Shown piece after piece: positions 42,497-54,194 of a DNA stretch of 64,000 bases. Source of the stretch: Taiwanofungus camphoratus. Taxonomy: Eukaryota; Basidiomycota; Agaricomycetes; Polyporales; Taiwanofungaceae. The DNA is taken from positions 744,001-808,000 of the forward strand of contig CP021233.1 in assembly GCA_003999685.1 (NCBI GenBank), in the 5' to 3' direction. Made by a program: the position numbers and the translations under genes. Positions within the stretch are counted from its first letter, which is position 1, and each line of letters begins with the position of its first letter. The notes beneath the pieces were generated by a model, which was given only the letters and a program-made list of their open reading frames with translations, was not told the DNA's origin and ran no database searches.

Positions 42497-44423
42497 CTAC
42501 ATGATGATACAACTACCAGGGTTGAGCCCGAGCTCCTCTATTTCCTCTTCCGCGACCTCTCTTTCATTTTGCCTGAGTTTCTTCCTGGACTCAATGGGAA
42601 ACCAATCTTTCATGAAGTTCAGCAGAGCCCAGTCCACATTTGCTGCAGGCTTGGCATTAGTACCGCCCGGCTAATACTGACGATAGAAATACAGTATGCA
42701 AACTTACATCGATCAGCCGAGAGGACGGTGGGTGCCCGACACATAGGACAATCTCCCTGCCCGCGCTTCTGCATTTTGACCAGACATCTGTTGTTGGCTC
42801 TTATGAACATGAAGACTGCAAAGTGTATAAGAAGCAGTACCTGACACAGAAGAGATGCCCGCAACGCAGGCGGATCGGCTTGAATGCGATGCTCGTACAA
42901 ATCAAACACGCATAATCGTCAATATGTGGTATGATTGGCAGGATGGACTCCCCGATCGCTTGACCCAAAAGCAGGGACAAGGAGGTGCCAGATGAGGGTG
43001 CCAAAGTATTGAAAGAGCCGAACAACTGCGTGGGAAGGGAAAGGGATAGAGATGACGGTGTTGAAGCATCATTCTGGATCACGAACGGGGAAGGGAGCAC
43101 CGGGGTAAGGGGTAGTGCAGTGCGCTTAACGTGTTTCTTGAGAATCTTCCGAGTTGCCTCGGTAGTTGCATGTTGGAACTGAGATGAAGTCATGTTTGTA
43201 ATTGGAGTTCCGCGAGCACATTAGAAGAATCGACTTGCCTTTCTCAAGTCTAGTATGAACATATTCAACTGAATCAAGGTTTGCAAAGCCTGTCGACTCT
43301 CCTTCAGCTTCAACTCGTGACCACCTACGACCCCTCTCTCATTCAGCCTCTGGAGAAATCCGGACAAACGCTCCTCCGCATCTTCAATCGTCCTCTCGCC
43401 TCTGAAATTCTCGTGACGGCTCTCGAAAACCTCAGCATCAATATACAACTGGAATATCTCCCTCCACGCGTAGAGATCGGATTTCGCCGTCGAAAAGTAA
43501 GCTGATGATGGGGTCTGAACAGTAATGGCGGCAGCATTCGTTGTATGCGGCGAGTAAGGATTGAAGTATGACGTAGATGACATAGGTCGTGCAGATAACG
43601 ATATACTCCGCGATAAGGCATGAATGTTTGATTCAAAATTGTGACGCATGCCCATGAGACGCGCGGTTAGCATTTGGAGTGCTTGTGTCAACAGCTGGAA
43701 GAAGGCCATATCGGAAACGAGAGGAATGATGACCTCATGAGCATTCATACTAAATAAAGATCGTCGTCGCAAGGGTATTCAGAGACTCAGAATAGTCACG
43801 TACTCTGGATGGACTGGTTCAGCATGAGACAGTTCACAAGAACGTAATGATACAGGTGCAGTGACGCTACTCGTGAACCTTTCCACATTGTGAACATCGC
43901 TATCAGCACTGTCAAGCTCGACCACAGGACCAGAACTTGATTCAGCAGCAGCCGCGGGCCGTTCAGAATTCAAGATTGGAATAGATGATGTGAAGCGGAA
44001 TCCGTCCTTGGAATCTTTTGGTTCGATCCAGAGACGCAATCGAGGTTCAATACAAGCAGAGTCATTGCTAAGCTCATAAACGACCTGTATAATCGCTCAA
44101 AATTAGAACCAGAACAAGGAGTGCCAATTTCACGTCTTGCCTTAAACTCCTGGTCGTTCACCTTAACAGTACCAGGTGCACTAAGATTCGACTCCCCGGT
44201 CTGAAGAACTTCATGAAGAACCTGCGGAGAAAGACCTGTGATAACATGAATAGGTTTACTTTGTCCAATCCATGATATTTGACGCTGAAAACTCGCCTAA
44301 CGACGTCAGTTCAGTAACGACTTGGTTGATGAGTTTCTTGAGTTTGCGGTATTCAATAGCACTATCCCTAAGTTCCCCCGGCAGGGTGAGCAGCAGCTGC
44401 TGGTATGTTTTGGAGAAATGCAT
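42497..44423 (-). CDS. SPX domain-RING finger E3 ligase with C-terminal CaaX box
   Basis: Seven exons on the minus strand. Start MHFSKTYQQLLLTLPGELRD, then EYRKLKKLINQVVTELTSLG: the N-terminal SPX signature that binds inositol pyrophosphates. The middle has NMFILDLRKFQHATTEATRK and ILKKHVKRTALP, the usual SPX end (Lys-rich ILKKHDK-like helix). A C3HC4 RING follows: CLICTSIAFKPIRLRCGHLF, CVRCLVKMQKRGQGDCPMCR. The tail is NVDWALLNFMKDWFPIESRK and ends NPGSCIIM. Related proteins include fission yeast Pqr1 and plant NLA, which degrade phosphate transporters or similar targets. Three of six introns use GC donors (44296-44236, 44140-44085, 43238-43179). The CIIM end fits a prenylation CaaX motif. 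Confidence 0.88.
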
Positions 44424-44664
44424 GCATAACGATGCGGGGAAACATATAGCAGTCAAAAGTGAGACGCAGCTGATTTGAAGGTGAAATCCTGTAACTGGCC
44501 ATATTTATAGTGAGACAATTTGACAATTTTTTTATTGTCTAAATTTTAGTTTTGGTAATCACTGTCACAGCACAATTACAATAGGCGTTTAGTTGCATCT
44601 CATACACGAATCATCTGGTGAATACCATTTGTCTACTACTATCCAAAATTCGTCATGTTATTTC

Positions 44665-46795
44665 TTATGTAGCACCTGAGCACACGCTCTCGACCCATTC
44701 CGTGTCACTCCTGACAGTCGTGAGGTTCTCGTAACCGTCGTTGGTGATCACAACAACATCCTCAATCCTCACACCACCTACAGCCTCATACCGCTTGAGC
44801 ACATCATGATTAATATGCCGAGAGTCACGAACAGGAGCGAGGAGATGCGGCGAGAAGTAGATGCCAGGCTCGACAGTCTGTAAACATCATTTAGCGGGCC
44901 CGCTTGTATTCTTTGGCACAGAAACTTACCACAACCATACCCTCCTCCAGGGGAAGCCTCAATCGCAGATACGTATAGAATGACTCATGCCCAAACTGAG
45001 CGCCCTTCGCGATCGTATCGTTATTATCCGGCTTGCTCGCGCTAGGAACGTCGTGCACGTCCAGGCCAAGCGAGTGACCCAAACCATGCGGGAAGAACGC
45101 AGCACTCACGCCGCTCGCAAGAATGGCCTCCTCGACATTCCAAGAACCGGAATTGGGAGAATCCGGAGTCTTGAAGATCCCCAAACGCTGGAAGCCACGC
45201 ACGAGCGTACGGTGGGAGAGGAGCTGAACGGTGTCCCAGTGAAGACCGGGCTTCAAAGCTTCCATGCAAAGCTGACGAGGAATGAGAGGCATTGAACCAT
45301 TCTGGAAACCGACATACCTTTTGCATCTCCAGAACGAGTTCATAGATTGCTCGCGCCTCGGGGGTGAACTTGCCTCCATTCCCGATAGGCATAGTACGAG
45401 TGACTGGAAATTGGTAGTTAATCAGGAGTAAGCCATCCGAATAGACTTGATCCTTACTGTCTGATGCATGGCAATTCCACTCGCAGCCGGCGTCGATGAG
45501 TAGCACTTGGGGTTCTAGCTGCCTAGCTTCATTGTGCGCGAGGTGATCCCCGTTTCTGTGTTCATGCGCATGTACCGGGCCCCATGCAAATTCTCGATCA
45601 TTGCAACAGTAGTGCAACGTCGAGGCACGAGTAGAAGCTGCAACAATCGGCAGATAGGCCTGGTGCACAGCTCTGCACATGAGAAGTAAACATCAGCGGG
45701 AAGCGACATAAACAGTACACAGTGATGTACCCCTCTCTCCTACATGAAGCAACGAAGAGTGCCTCAGCCTCGGCCTCCTTCTCAATTAGCCACTCTCCGG
45801 GGAGCAGCGGCCTGTCAACGCCAGCACCCTTGCCTCTGGTGATCACGCCCCTCACGCCCTGTCCTAACACACGCATGACGACTTCGTGTGCGCGCGAGCT
45901 GATCGCATTGGCCTTCCTGATTTCGTCTATTTCCGCGGCATCTTTTGTGAGCCGAGCACGATGCAACGCCTTGAGCAGGTAATCATCGGAGACCAGCGAG
46001 TTACGCGGAAGTACAAGTGCAGTATGTTGTGCAGACAGGGAGGGAAAGAGCGACGAGCCTGCAGGCAGAATGTGCACTGTTGCACCAGTATAGGTCTTCA
46101 ATTGTTCTTGTATTGCATCCGCGAGCGCCGCAAGGTGTGCGACGCGAGTCACCTGGTGTGTTGCAGAGGCTTCCTCGAGTGTGGGTGGAGGTACAGACCA
46201 CAGGAGATCAGCGAGCTCGGCTTTCGGGATGAATAACTGGATGGAAGGGTTTGTTGCGAGCAAAGTCCCTGCCTGGAAAGTCAGGAGAAGATATGACGAG
46301 GGTACCGTGCATCCTGACAAATAGAAGAAATTCGATTCCTTTAGACGATCATGGGCATAAGAAGCGACCTGTTAAGATTACATTGATGATTGAGTACCTG
46401 TCGGAATATCATCTCCCGATCTGTGTCATTTCTGTAAGGGGTTACGGCTCCCGCCAACAGAACGATCTGCGGCTATGGGAAACGGATGGTCAGTACTATG
46501 ATATACCGAAGCCAGAAGAACGTGGTGCACCTTGCTTTGTTCAGTGGAAGGCAGCAACTCTACGAGCTGATGGAACGTCTTCACCGCATGCGCCTGAGCT
46601 TGAACAGACAATCAATGAATCAATGGACGATCTGAACATCAAAAAAGATCATTTTCACCAGGATACATATCGGTGCCAGTGGCGATACAACAATGAATGC
46701 TTGAGCCTTCCGGTCTTGGATGCTGGTCCTACTAGCAAGCGCACAGTGTGCTTGTAGTACTTATTCCGCAGTCTCTCGACAAGCTCAGCCACCAT
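44665..46795 (-). CDS. M24 metallopeptidase, Xaa-Pro aminopeptidase / prolidase type
   Basis: Minus-strand multi-exon gene. Exon 1 is 46795-46745 (MVAELVERLRNKYYKHT), followed by AHAVKTFHQLVELLPSTEQS, IVLLAGAVTPYRNDTDRE, NFFYLSGCTVPSSYLLL and LLWSVPPPTLEEA: the aminopeptidase P N-domain (PDF-like A-M-P-N). The catalytic pita-bread domain shows the five metal ligands: Asp in LLIDAGCEWNCHASD (two Asp), His in AAFFPHGLGHSLGLDVHD, Glu in VEPGIYFSPHLL and Glu in VGGVRIEDVVVI. The protein ends ESVCSGAT. The enzyme cleaves Xaa-Pro bonds; mono- or dipeptide product preference cannot be told. It is divergent from RRP42, only 113 bp apart, suggesting a shared bidirectional promoter. Confidence 0.9.
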
Positions 46796-46908
46796 AGCCT
46801 TTTTCGACTACCTTAGAAATCTGAGAGCGCTATAAAGCATTTCTTCAAATTGTTTACTGTTCTTGAGCCTCCTGTGAACCTGGTATTGACCGCTAATTAA
46901 TTTACCGG
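46796..46908. promoter_or_regulatory. Short divergent promoter between the M24 peptidase and RRP42
   Basis: Only 113 bp separate the two start codons, on opposite strands. An AT-rich block (TATAAAGCATTTCTTC near 46831) may serve the plus strand. Confidence 0.4.
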
Positions 46909-48183
46909 ATGGCGTCGACCTCAATCTCAAAAGCAGAGAAGTCGTATATTCAGACCTCCCTTCAGGCAAATCCTCCACTACGCGCTGATGGCCGCACTTT
47001 ACTCGACTTTCGAACCGTGCTACTTGAGACCGGTGTCGCCCCCTTAGCTAACGGTAGCGCCAAGCTGAATATTGGAAAAGGTGTTCGTGAAGGCGGCGGA
47101 GGAACGGAGGTGCTTGCCGCAGTGAAGCTCGAGGTCGAGGACTTAGAACATGGTGATGGTATCGACGGTGGGAGAATGGTTTGCTCAGTTACATGGTGCG
47201 TTTGAGCCTCGGGCAAGATTCAATATCGCTTTCCCGTACATCATGCCTTTGATCTTCTGATGAAACTGCTCATTCCATTTTTTAACTGCGAAACCAATTT
47301 ATGCAAAGATAGCTCTCCCTCTGCATATCCGCACCTCTCCTCCAATGCGTTAGACGATCTCCAACATGACCTTAGTACCGTTTTTCATCAAACTCTTTCC
47401 CATCCGTCCCTACATCCAACAAATCTGGGTATTCTCCCAAACAAGAAGTCTTGGTTGCTTTGCCTCGACGTCGTCGTCCTAGCCGACGCAGGAAACGTCT
47501 TTGATGCACTCTTCATGGCTGCTCGCGCCGCGCTATGGGACACAAGAGTTCCTCGGACGCGTGCAATACAATACCACACGCGGAAATCTGCAGCTGCTAC
47601 ACCGAGCATTGATATGGAAATGGAGGCCGAAGGGCCAGGCGTACCAGGGCGTAGCGGATTCGATACCCGCGATATAGCGAGGACGGCTGCAGACTTCGAG
47701 CTACCAGATTATTGGGATGAAGGAGAAGTTTTGGGAGGGAGGGAGAAATGGCCTGTATGTATCACACTGAACGTTGTACGTCTGTTCCAACCCTATCCAC
47801 TAATGCCGTCGTAAAATGACAACGGTATGGTCTAGTTACCCTCTCTGCATTTTTTGGACGCAACTCTTCCAGAGGAAGCGTCTACGGCTCTGCGATTACT
47901 TCTGTTGTTCTCTTTTCCTTCCGATTTGTCGCCCAGTCTGCAGGCCATGCGGCTACTTGGACCTGGTGAACTGAATCTGACGTCACTGAAGACACTGATA
48001 GCAGTACGTCTTCATTGACTATGTACGCCTATGCAGGACAGAGCTCACTGTTACCTTCGACTGATTACTAAACAGCACGGCGAAAAGTATGCCAAGGATG
48101 TGTTTATTGCGCTCGAAGCCAAGCTGCGGGATGAAGACTTGAGAAGGAACGTGAAAGCCCGGGATAAATTCGCTCTTCGTTGA
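46909..48183 (+). CDS. RRP42: Exosome core subunit Rrp42 (RNase PH-like)
   Basis: Four exons: 46909-47195, 47313-47775, 47836-48003, 48076-48183; about 341 aa. Start MASTSISKAEKSYIQTSLQA, RADGRTLLDFRTVLLETGVA, LANGSAKLNIGKG (RNase PH-like strands), then LHPTNLGILPNKKSWLLCLD, VVVLADAGNVFDALFMAARA ALWDTRVPRTRA, and a C-terminal KYAKDVFIALEAKLRDEDLR. Rrp42 is one of six RNase PH-fold ring subunits of the eukaryotic exosome, catalytically inert in fungi. Length and motif order match the family. Confidence 0.9.
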
Positions 48184-48311
48184 GACTAACACCGCGAAGT
48201 CAAGAATATCCCAACCCCTCTGAAAAGTATCACAAGACTCAGAAATAATATGATACGGCTTCCCAAATGCTTATCTCATACAGTATCGAAGTGACTGATT
48301 TGAGCGCCAAA

Positions 48312-50002
48312 CTAAATACTTTGCGTTGTATGAGCTCTCAGCACTTGATTTAATCCTTGCCTGGACAGGCAATGCTCAAATTTGATACTTTGCGCAAGGC
48401 TGTTGAGGTCCGCCTCTTCCATGCCGCGGAAGTGTTCCGCCCACTCACGTACCAATTACTCGCTGAGAAGTATGCACCACGAGAGGCGTGAGATGCGCTC
48501 TTCGACGCTCCATACAGGGTACGGATACAGGCGGCGGTCTACTTCATCAGGGACATTCCTCTTAATGAGAATGGGATCGTAGATGTGTCGTATAAACCGA
48601 TCGTCGGCATCCCAAGAGTCAATGGTGAGGCGGTACTTTTTATGGAGGAAATCTCTGAACAGCGCGTATATGGCGTCGTCGGCGAGACGTAGATCATGTC
48701 TTGGAAGCCGATATTTTTGTAAAGCCAAATTGACCAGCCGAGGCGGTCCTGACATGAATGAGCCTCAGCATCTTCTCAAGCAATGACATAAAGACGTGTC
48801 GCACCTTGTAATACATCTCCAACTGATCATTCAATACATTATACCCCCTCTCATTGGTCTCATCCGTCGCATCCTCTTCGTACTCCCTCTGCGCATACAC
48901 CGTGCCCCGCAGAGTCCTCGCACATCCATCCACGCACGCTTTTTCTCGTAGTTCCTCAGCATCCGGCGGCGTTGCTCGTCTGTACGTGCGTACGGCTCCG
49001 GCGTTTTCGGAAAGCCGTGAATAGGATGGTCGTGAATTGCATAGGCTGCATTCGGCCAGTGTGTGCCTGCGTCATCCGGAAAGCCGGAGAAGTCTGTCGC
49101 AAACGTATTTCCGTCGAGGAAGAGCGGATGGAACGAGTCAACGGACTAAATTGCCGTGTAGACGCGGTCGTAGAACAAGACTAGCCCGCTGTGCCGAGGG
49201 TCCGCGGGCTCGTTCATCAGATTATCCACTAGCGTAGTAGCCACATCAGTGCAGAAACATGATGCAAGTGAGGAAGAGCCTGACCTTCTCGTCCTTGTAG
49301 TCTCGAGCTATCTCCGTTCAAAGCCAGACAAGTCTGTCCTGAAAGTCCTTGCGTGTCCAAAAGGCGGCAAGATGTGCACCGTGGTCTGCGTGCCACCCTC
49401 CGTTCTGTCCACCTGGAGCGGTGTGCATGTCGATAATAGTGTAGATACCATACTTTGCGTATACCATGACGACGCGGTCGAGGTACTTGAAGCAATCTGG
49501 CTTGAGCACACGTGGATTAAGATTATCTTCAAAATAATGCCGGTCGATCGCGACGCGGATACAGTTGAGACTGAGAGATTTGAAGAAAGCGGCATCGGAT
49601 TCAGTGAAGAAGTATACAAGAAACTGAAAGGGGTTGTGGTATAAGACAAAATTCCCCCGGAAGATCGTCTTGAACACGTACTCTTTCGAAGAAGAATTCG
49701 GATTTGCGCTCTCCAAGCACATCCGCTTAAGCCTCGCGTATCTGAAATTCACATCCTGGGAAGCCTGCACCCAGTGCATCGAGTAGGTCACTCAGTTATG
49801 AAGACTCGACATGCCACCGATGTTGTGCGCACCAGCAATGAAGTTCTCCATCCTACCATACGACAGCGCATTAGAAAATCACAGTGAACAGATGCTTGTT
49901 TACTCACGTCATCCACCCCCCGAGTCCTGCACCTCTCAAAGCCACTTCCTGACCATCCTCGTCTACGATCTTTGTGCCGACGACCTTGAGGAAGCCTGAC
50001 AT
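48312..50002 (-). pseudogene. GH5 beta-glucosidase-like pseudogene
   Basis: A paralogue of the intact gene at 50578, facing away from it. It begins MSGFLKVVGTKIVDEDGQEV, then MENFIAG, YFFTESDAAFFKSLSLNCIR, KYGIYTIIDMHTAPGGQN, LMNEPADP (acid/base Glu kept) and DGNTFATDFSGF. It has a stop after VYTAI (TAG), a TAA where the intact gene has Tyr in LLSEYLV, and the segment that should hold the nucleophile (WNGEWGP in the intact gene) is missing, with frame loss after GLC. A stop also follows SSLHN near the second exon. So the enzyme is dead, although splice sites and most of the fold are readable. Confidence 0.8.
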
Positions 50003-50577
50003 AGTTTAGCTATACGAAACTCATTGGCAGCCTTCAAAGCACGACCCGTTATTAGGCACGAAGGTCATTGCACATCGGTATCTGAATACCACACCTGAGC
50101 AGGCACATGAACATTTTTTGGTCCGGGGGACAGTGCATAAATATACACGGAGAATCCCTGGAAGAGAGGTGACCTCAGATAAGTACGAGAAGAATAGTAC
50201 TTGCAAGAACCGGAGTGGAGAGAGTAATATCCAGTTTCTGAGCGATTGTTTGCTAAATTGTCTTACCGCACCATTTTATAGTTTCCCCAATTATGATAAA
50301 TGCGAACATATATTCCAGGCCGATCGGACGGTTTGCCCTTGGAACGCAAAATATGAGTACTCACCACATCCCCTCTATTACCGATTGCTACCCATTGAAC
50401 CTGATTGAAGGGCCTTTCCCATCTTGTTACAAATCAACTTCTCTAAGTTCTTGACCGGGCAAACCTCGGAAGGCGCGGACCGTTGCAAGTCTGCCATGGT
50501 CCAGCGTGATCCATTCGCGGATTTACAGGGTATAAGACAGTCTGCACGACCTCGTCTAGGTCTGATATCCATTCATC
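50003..50577. other. Head-to-head region between the GH5 pseudogene and gene
   Basis: 575 bp with no gene. It should hold the promoter of the 50578 gene. AT-rich in the middle. Confidence 0.5.
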
Positions 50578-52263
50578 ATGGCATACTTGAAGGTTTCTGG
50601 CACTAAGATTGTCGATGGGAACGGCCAGGAAGTCATTTTACGCGGTGCAGGGCTCGGCGGGTGGATGAAGTCCGTAGTCCTCTTTCTGCTCACTCTGACA
50701 AGCTCTGACCCACTTCGTCGGTCATAGTATGGAGAATTTCATCAGCGGTATGTCCTTTCTCCTTCCATGCTCCTTGCTCACGAGTGATGCAGGATACCCT
50801 GGCTGTGAGTTTCAGATACGTGCAGCGCTCACAGATGTTGTGGGCAAAGAAAAGTCTGACTACTTTTTTGACAAGGTTTGTGCTCTGGATATCACGTAGA
50901 AGTAAGATTGCGTAATATATACTTCTCAGTTCCTCGAATATTTCTTTACCGACGCCGATGCGGCATTCTTCAAAAGTTTGGGCCTCAACTGCATCCGCAT
51001 TCCGTTCAATTACAGGCACTTTGAAGGTAAGTATGCTTGATTAATGAATATTGTTTGCATTACAAATCATTTCCCCTGACTAGATGACATGAATCCACGT
51101 GCACTCAAGCCCGAAGGGTTCAAACACCTTGATCGTGTGGTCGATCTCTGCGCGAAACGTGGTATCTATACCATTCTCGATTTACACACTGCTCCGGGTG
51201 GACAGAATACTGATTGGCATTCGGACGCGGGCACACACATCGCCAGCTTCTGGATACATAAAGATTTTCAGGACCGTACGATTTGGCTCTGGGAAGAGCT
51301 CGCCAAGCACTATGTCGGGAATACGTGGATTGCGGGATATAACCCCCTGAATGAGCCGACGGATCCATATAACACAAGGGTTATTGACTTCTGCGACAGA
51401 GTCTATGAAGCGATCCGCAAGATTGACCCGTACCATGCCCTCTTTTTCGATGGCAATACATTTGCGTCTGATTTCTCGCATTTTGGTGACGCACACAAGC
51501 GGTGGCAGAACTCTGCGTACTCGATCCATGACTACAGCTTGTTTGGATTCCCAAGCTCCCCGGAGACATACGTCGGTAACGAAACTCAATTGCGGAGATT
51601 GAGGCGCAGTTACGAGAAGAAGAGAGAGTGGATGGACGAGCGGGGTCTCTGTGTCTGGAACGGCGAATGGGGCCCTGTGTATGCAAGGAAGGAGTATGAA
51701 GGCGAGAACACTGACCTCATCAACGAGGAGAGATATAGGGTTCTGAAGGATCAGCTTAATATCTACAACAAGGTCCGTACCAATGCGTATATATGAAGGC
51801 TCATGCCGACCTAAATCCTCAGGATCGTCTGAGCTGGTCGATCTGGACATACAAAGACATTGGCTTCCAGGGAATGGTCTACGTATCGCGCGAGACCCCT
51901 TACATGACGCTCTTCAAGGACTTCCTCGCGAAGAAACATCGCCTCGCAGTTGACGCCTGGGGCGCAGACGACTCGCAGGTCCGGCACATTTATCTACCTC
52001 TCATCAATCACATCACACAGGAGGTGCCTGCTGAGTACCAGCACTTATATCCATTCCCTGTCTGGAAGCTCTCCGATCGCGTGGGCCGCCTTTCACGAAA
52101 CATTTTACTCTCTGAATATCTGGTGAAGCCGTGGGCGGAGCACTTTCGGGGAAAGAGTAAGAAAGAGTTGGATGAAATTGCGAAGAGCTTTAGCTTCGAA
52201 TCCTGTTTACACAGGGATGGACTCAACAAGATTCTGACGGACAACGCGAACCTATTTGTGTAG
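50578..52263 (+). CDS. GH5 beta-glucosidase/exo-beta-glucanase-like glycoside hydrolase, intracellular
   Basis: Six exons: 50578-50669, 50728-50747, 50793-50875, 50930-51026, 51084-51772, 51823-52263. About 473 aa. N terminus MAYLKVSGTKIVDGNGQEVI is followed at once by LRGAGLGGWM, so there is no signal peptide and the enzyme should be cytosolic. Motifs: FFKSLGLNCIRIPFNYRHFE, YTILDLHTAPGGQNTDWHSD, GYNPLNEPTDP (acid/base Glu), LFFDGNTFASDF and CVWNGEWGPVYA (nucleophile Glu). Both catalytic Glu of the GH5 TIM barrel are present. Subfamily and substrate (glucan, steryl glucoside or glucosylceramide) are not settled from sequence. The inactive paralogue lies upstream. Confidence 0.88.
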
Positions 52264-52358
52264 TTGTGGAAGTAAGAAAAGATTGGGCTGTACTCGTAAT
52301 AACATTCATGACATCTTGTTACCAGCAAAATGCTTGCCTAAGCAGCAGAGTATAACAC

Positions 52359-54194
52359 TCAATTCGACTGCCGTAAAGCATCCTCCAACACTTCCAGCGC
52401 TCTTTCGCAATCCCCCATAATGGAGGTGTTGCCCAACCAGGCCATGATGTCATCCATTCCTTTGCCGACCTCCTCGAGCTTTCCGGATGTAACATTACCT
52501 TCGGCACTTTTCTCTTCCGTCAGGTCCTCAAAGCCAGGACTATTCAGTTCAAGGAGGAAACCTGTGTCCCGCGAGCGCCGCAGGACGCCTTGTGAAAATG
52601 GTCGTCGAATCTCGTCATATACTTGCAGAGCTCGAGGTAGCGTTTCGAGAGTGACAGCAGGATGGGCTAGTAGAGCTGCAAGAACGTAGCCATCCTAGAA
52701 TACAAGTAAAAGCGAATATCAGTCATGTACGTAGCACACCTTTGGCTTCTACAATACGGCTCGTACCTCGAACGCTTGGCCTGCTCCGGAACCTTGATGA
52801 GGCGTCATAGCATGTGCCTAAAACATAATGGAGATAATCAGACCGGAAGAGTGAAGTCAAATATGAAAAAGACGGACAGCATCACCAACAAGAGCGACCC
52901 GACCGCCAATATATGTGGGCAAAGAAGGCAAGGAGTTTATCGCCCAAAGCGACACATCAGTCAGACACTGTTCGAAGAGCGTGAGTTCGAATATTCCAAT
53001 ACTATAAGTAGCATCGACCATACGCTGAGTAAGTTCTTGACATCCGGCTCGACGGGCGAAAACTTGTCGATGAATTCTTCTTTTGTAGCTTTCCTTGCCC
53101 AGACGGAATCATAGACAGTGCCCTCTCGTTCTGGCTCCGATACGAATGCTACAATATTAATCACCCGACCTCGCGAAACAGGGTATATGATAAGATGCTA
53201 GAATCACCTGATCAATGGGGTTGGGTGAAATGACGGAAGTCATCTTTTACCTTGTTTTTGCCGAAGCACTATTATCCAAGGCCATTTATCCAATTTAACA
53301 ATTTTTAGGTGCCGAGTACGGAACTACTTACCATCATTGGCTTTGTCAGTGCCAAATTCTCAGGGTAGTCTCGTTCTAGTATATCCTTGGGGACCAAACC
53401 ACGATATGCCACTGTTCCGGTCCAGGATGGATTCACATGAGTGAGCAAAGCGGCCGCTTTGGCAATGTCTCCACTACTTTTCGCATCGGCTGCGAGGTTG
53501 TGGTACAGAACACCGCGCACGACTGATCTTATGCCATCACAACCAACCAGAACATCGCAAGTCGCCGTAGAGCCGTCTAAGAATTTAAGATTGATCTCTC
53601 CAGAGCTCGACTCGGTATAAGAGGCAAGCCTCTTCGAGAAATGAACGTTGTCAGACTTCGACAAGTGCCTGCATAGAACATCTTGAAATTCGGCTCTGTG
53701 GAAAGTAGCCAGCCCGACTACGGTACAGTGAGCTTAGATCTGGATACATAAACTGACCGCGTGCAACAGTAGGATCTCACCTCTGGTGGTGGTCTCATAG
53801 AATGCCACGCCCTCAGGTTGGTCGGATTTGCGGTATTCAAAAGGAATCCCTTCAAAACCAATCTTCAGATCTTGCATGAAACAGTATATCCACGAGGACA
53901 TACAAAGGTCATTATCAATGCCACTTCCAATGGCTTGCAGATCTTCATTCAGTCCAAGAGATTTCATGACCTCCCACACTCGCGGCCACAGGCCTATACC
54001 GGCTCCGATTTCCGCAAACATGGCAGCCGACTCATAAATGTCGACGGTAACATTCTTACAGAATTTACGGAGAGACACAGCAAATGTGAGACCTCCTATT
54101 CCGGCACCACTAACAGTCCTTTCAGATCGATATATGTACACACCAAAAGCATAGTCACTCACATGATAGCAACCCGGAATTTTATCTCACTCAT
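52359..54194 (-). CDS. FAD-dependent monooxygenase (salicylate hydroxylase-like)
   Basis: Minus-strand multi-exon gene starting MSEIKFRVAIIGAGIGGLTF, where the first intron (gtgagt...gttag) falls just before the glycine-rich GAGIGGL dinucleotide-binding motif. Continues EIGAGIGLWPRVWEVMKSLG, VLVGCDGIRSVVRGVLYHNL (the DG motif), GTVAYRGLVPKDIL, then GRVALVGDAVHAMTPHQGSG AGQAFEDGYVLAALL (the GD motif binding FAD ribityl). The C-terminal tail ends EDALRQSN. The family uses NAD(P)H and oxygen to hydroxylate aromatic acids or related compounds; substrate unknown. No signal peptide. Confidence 0.88.
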
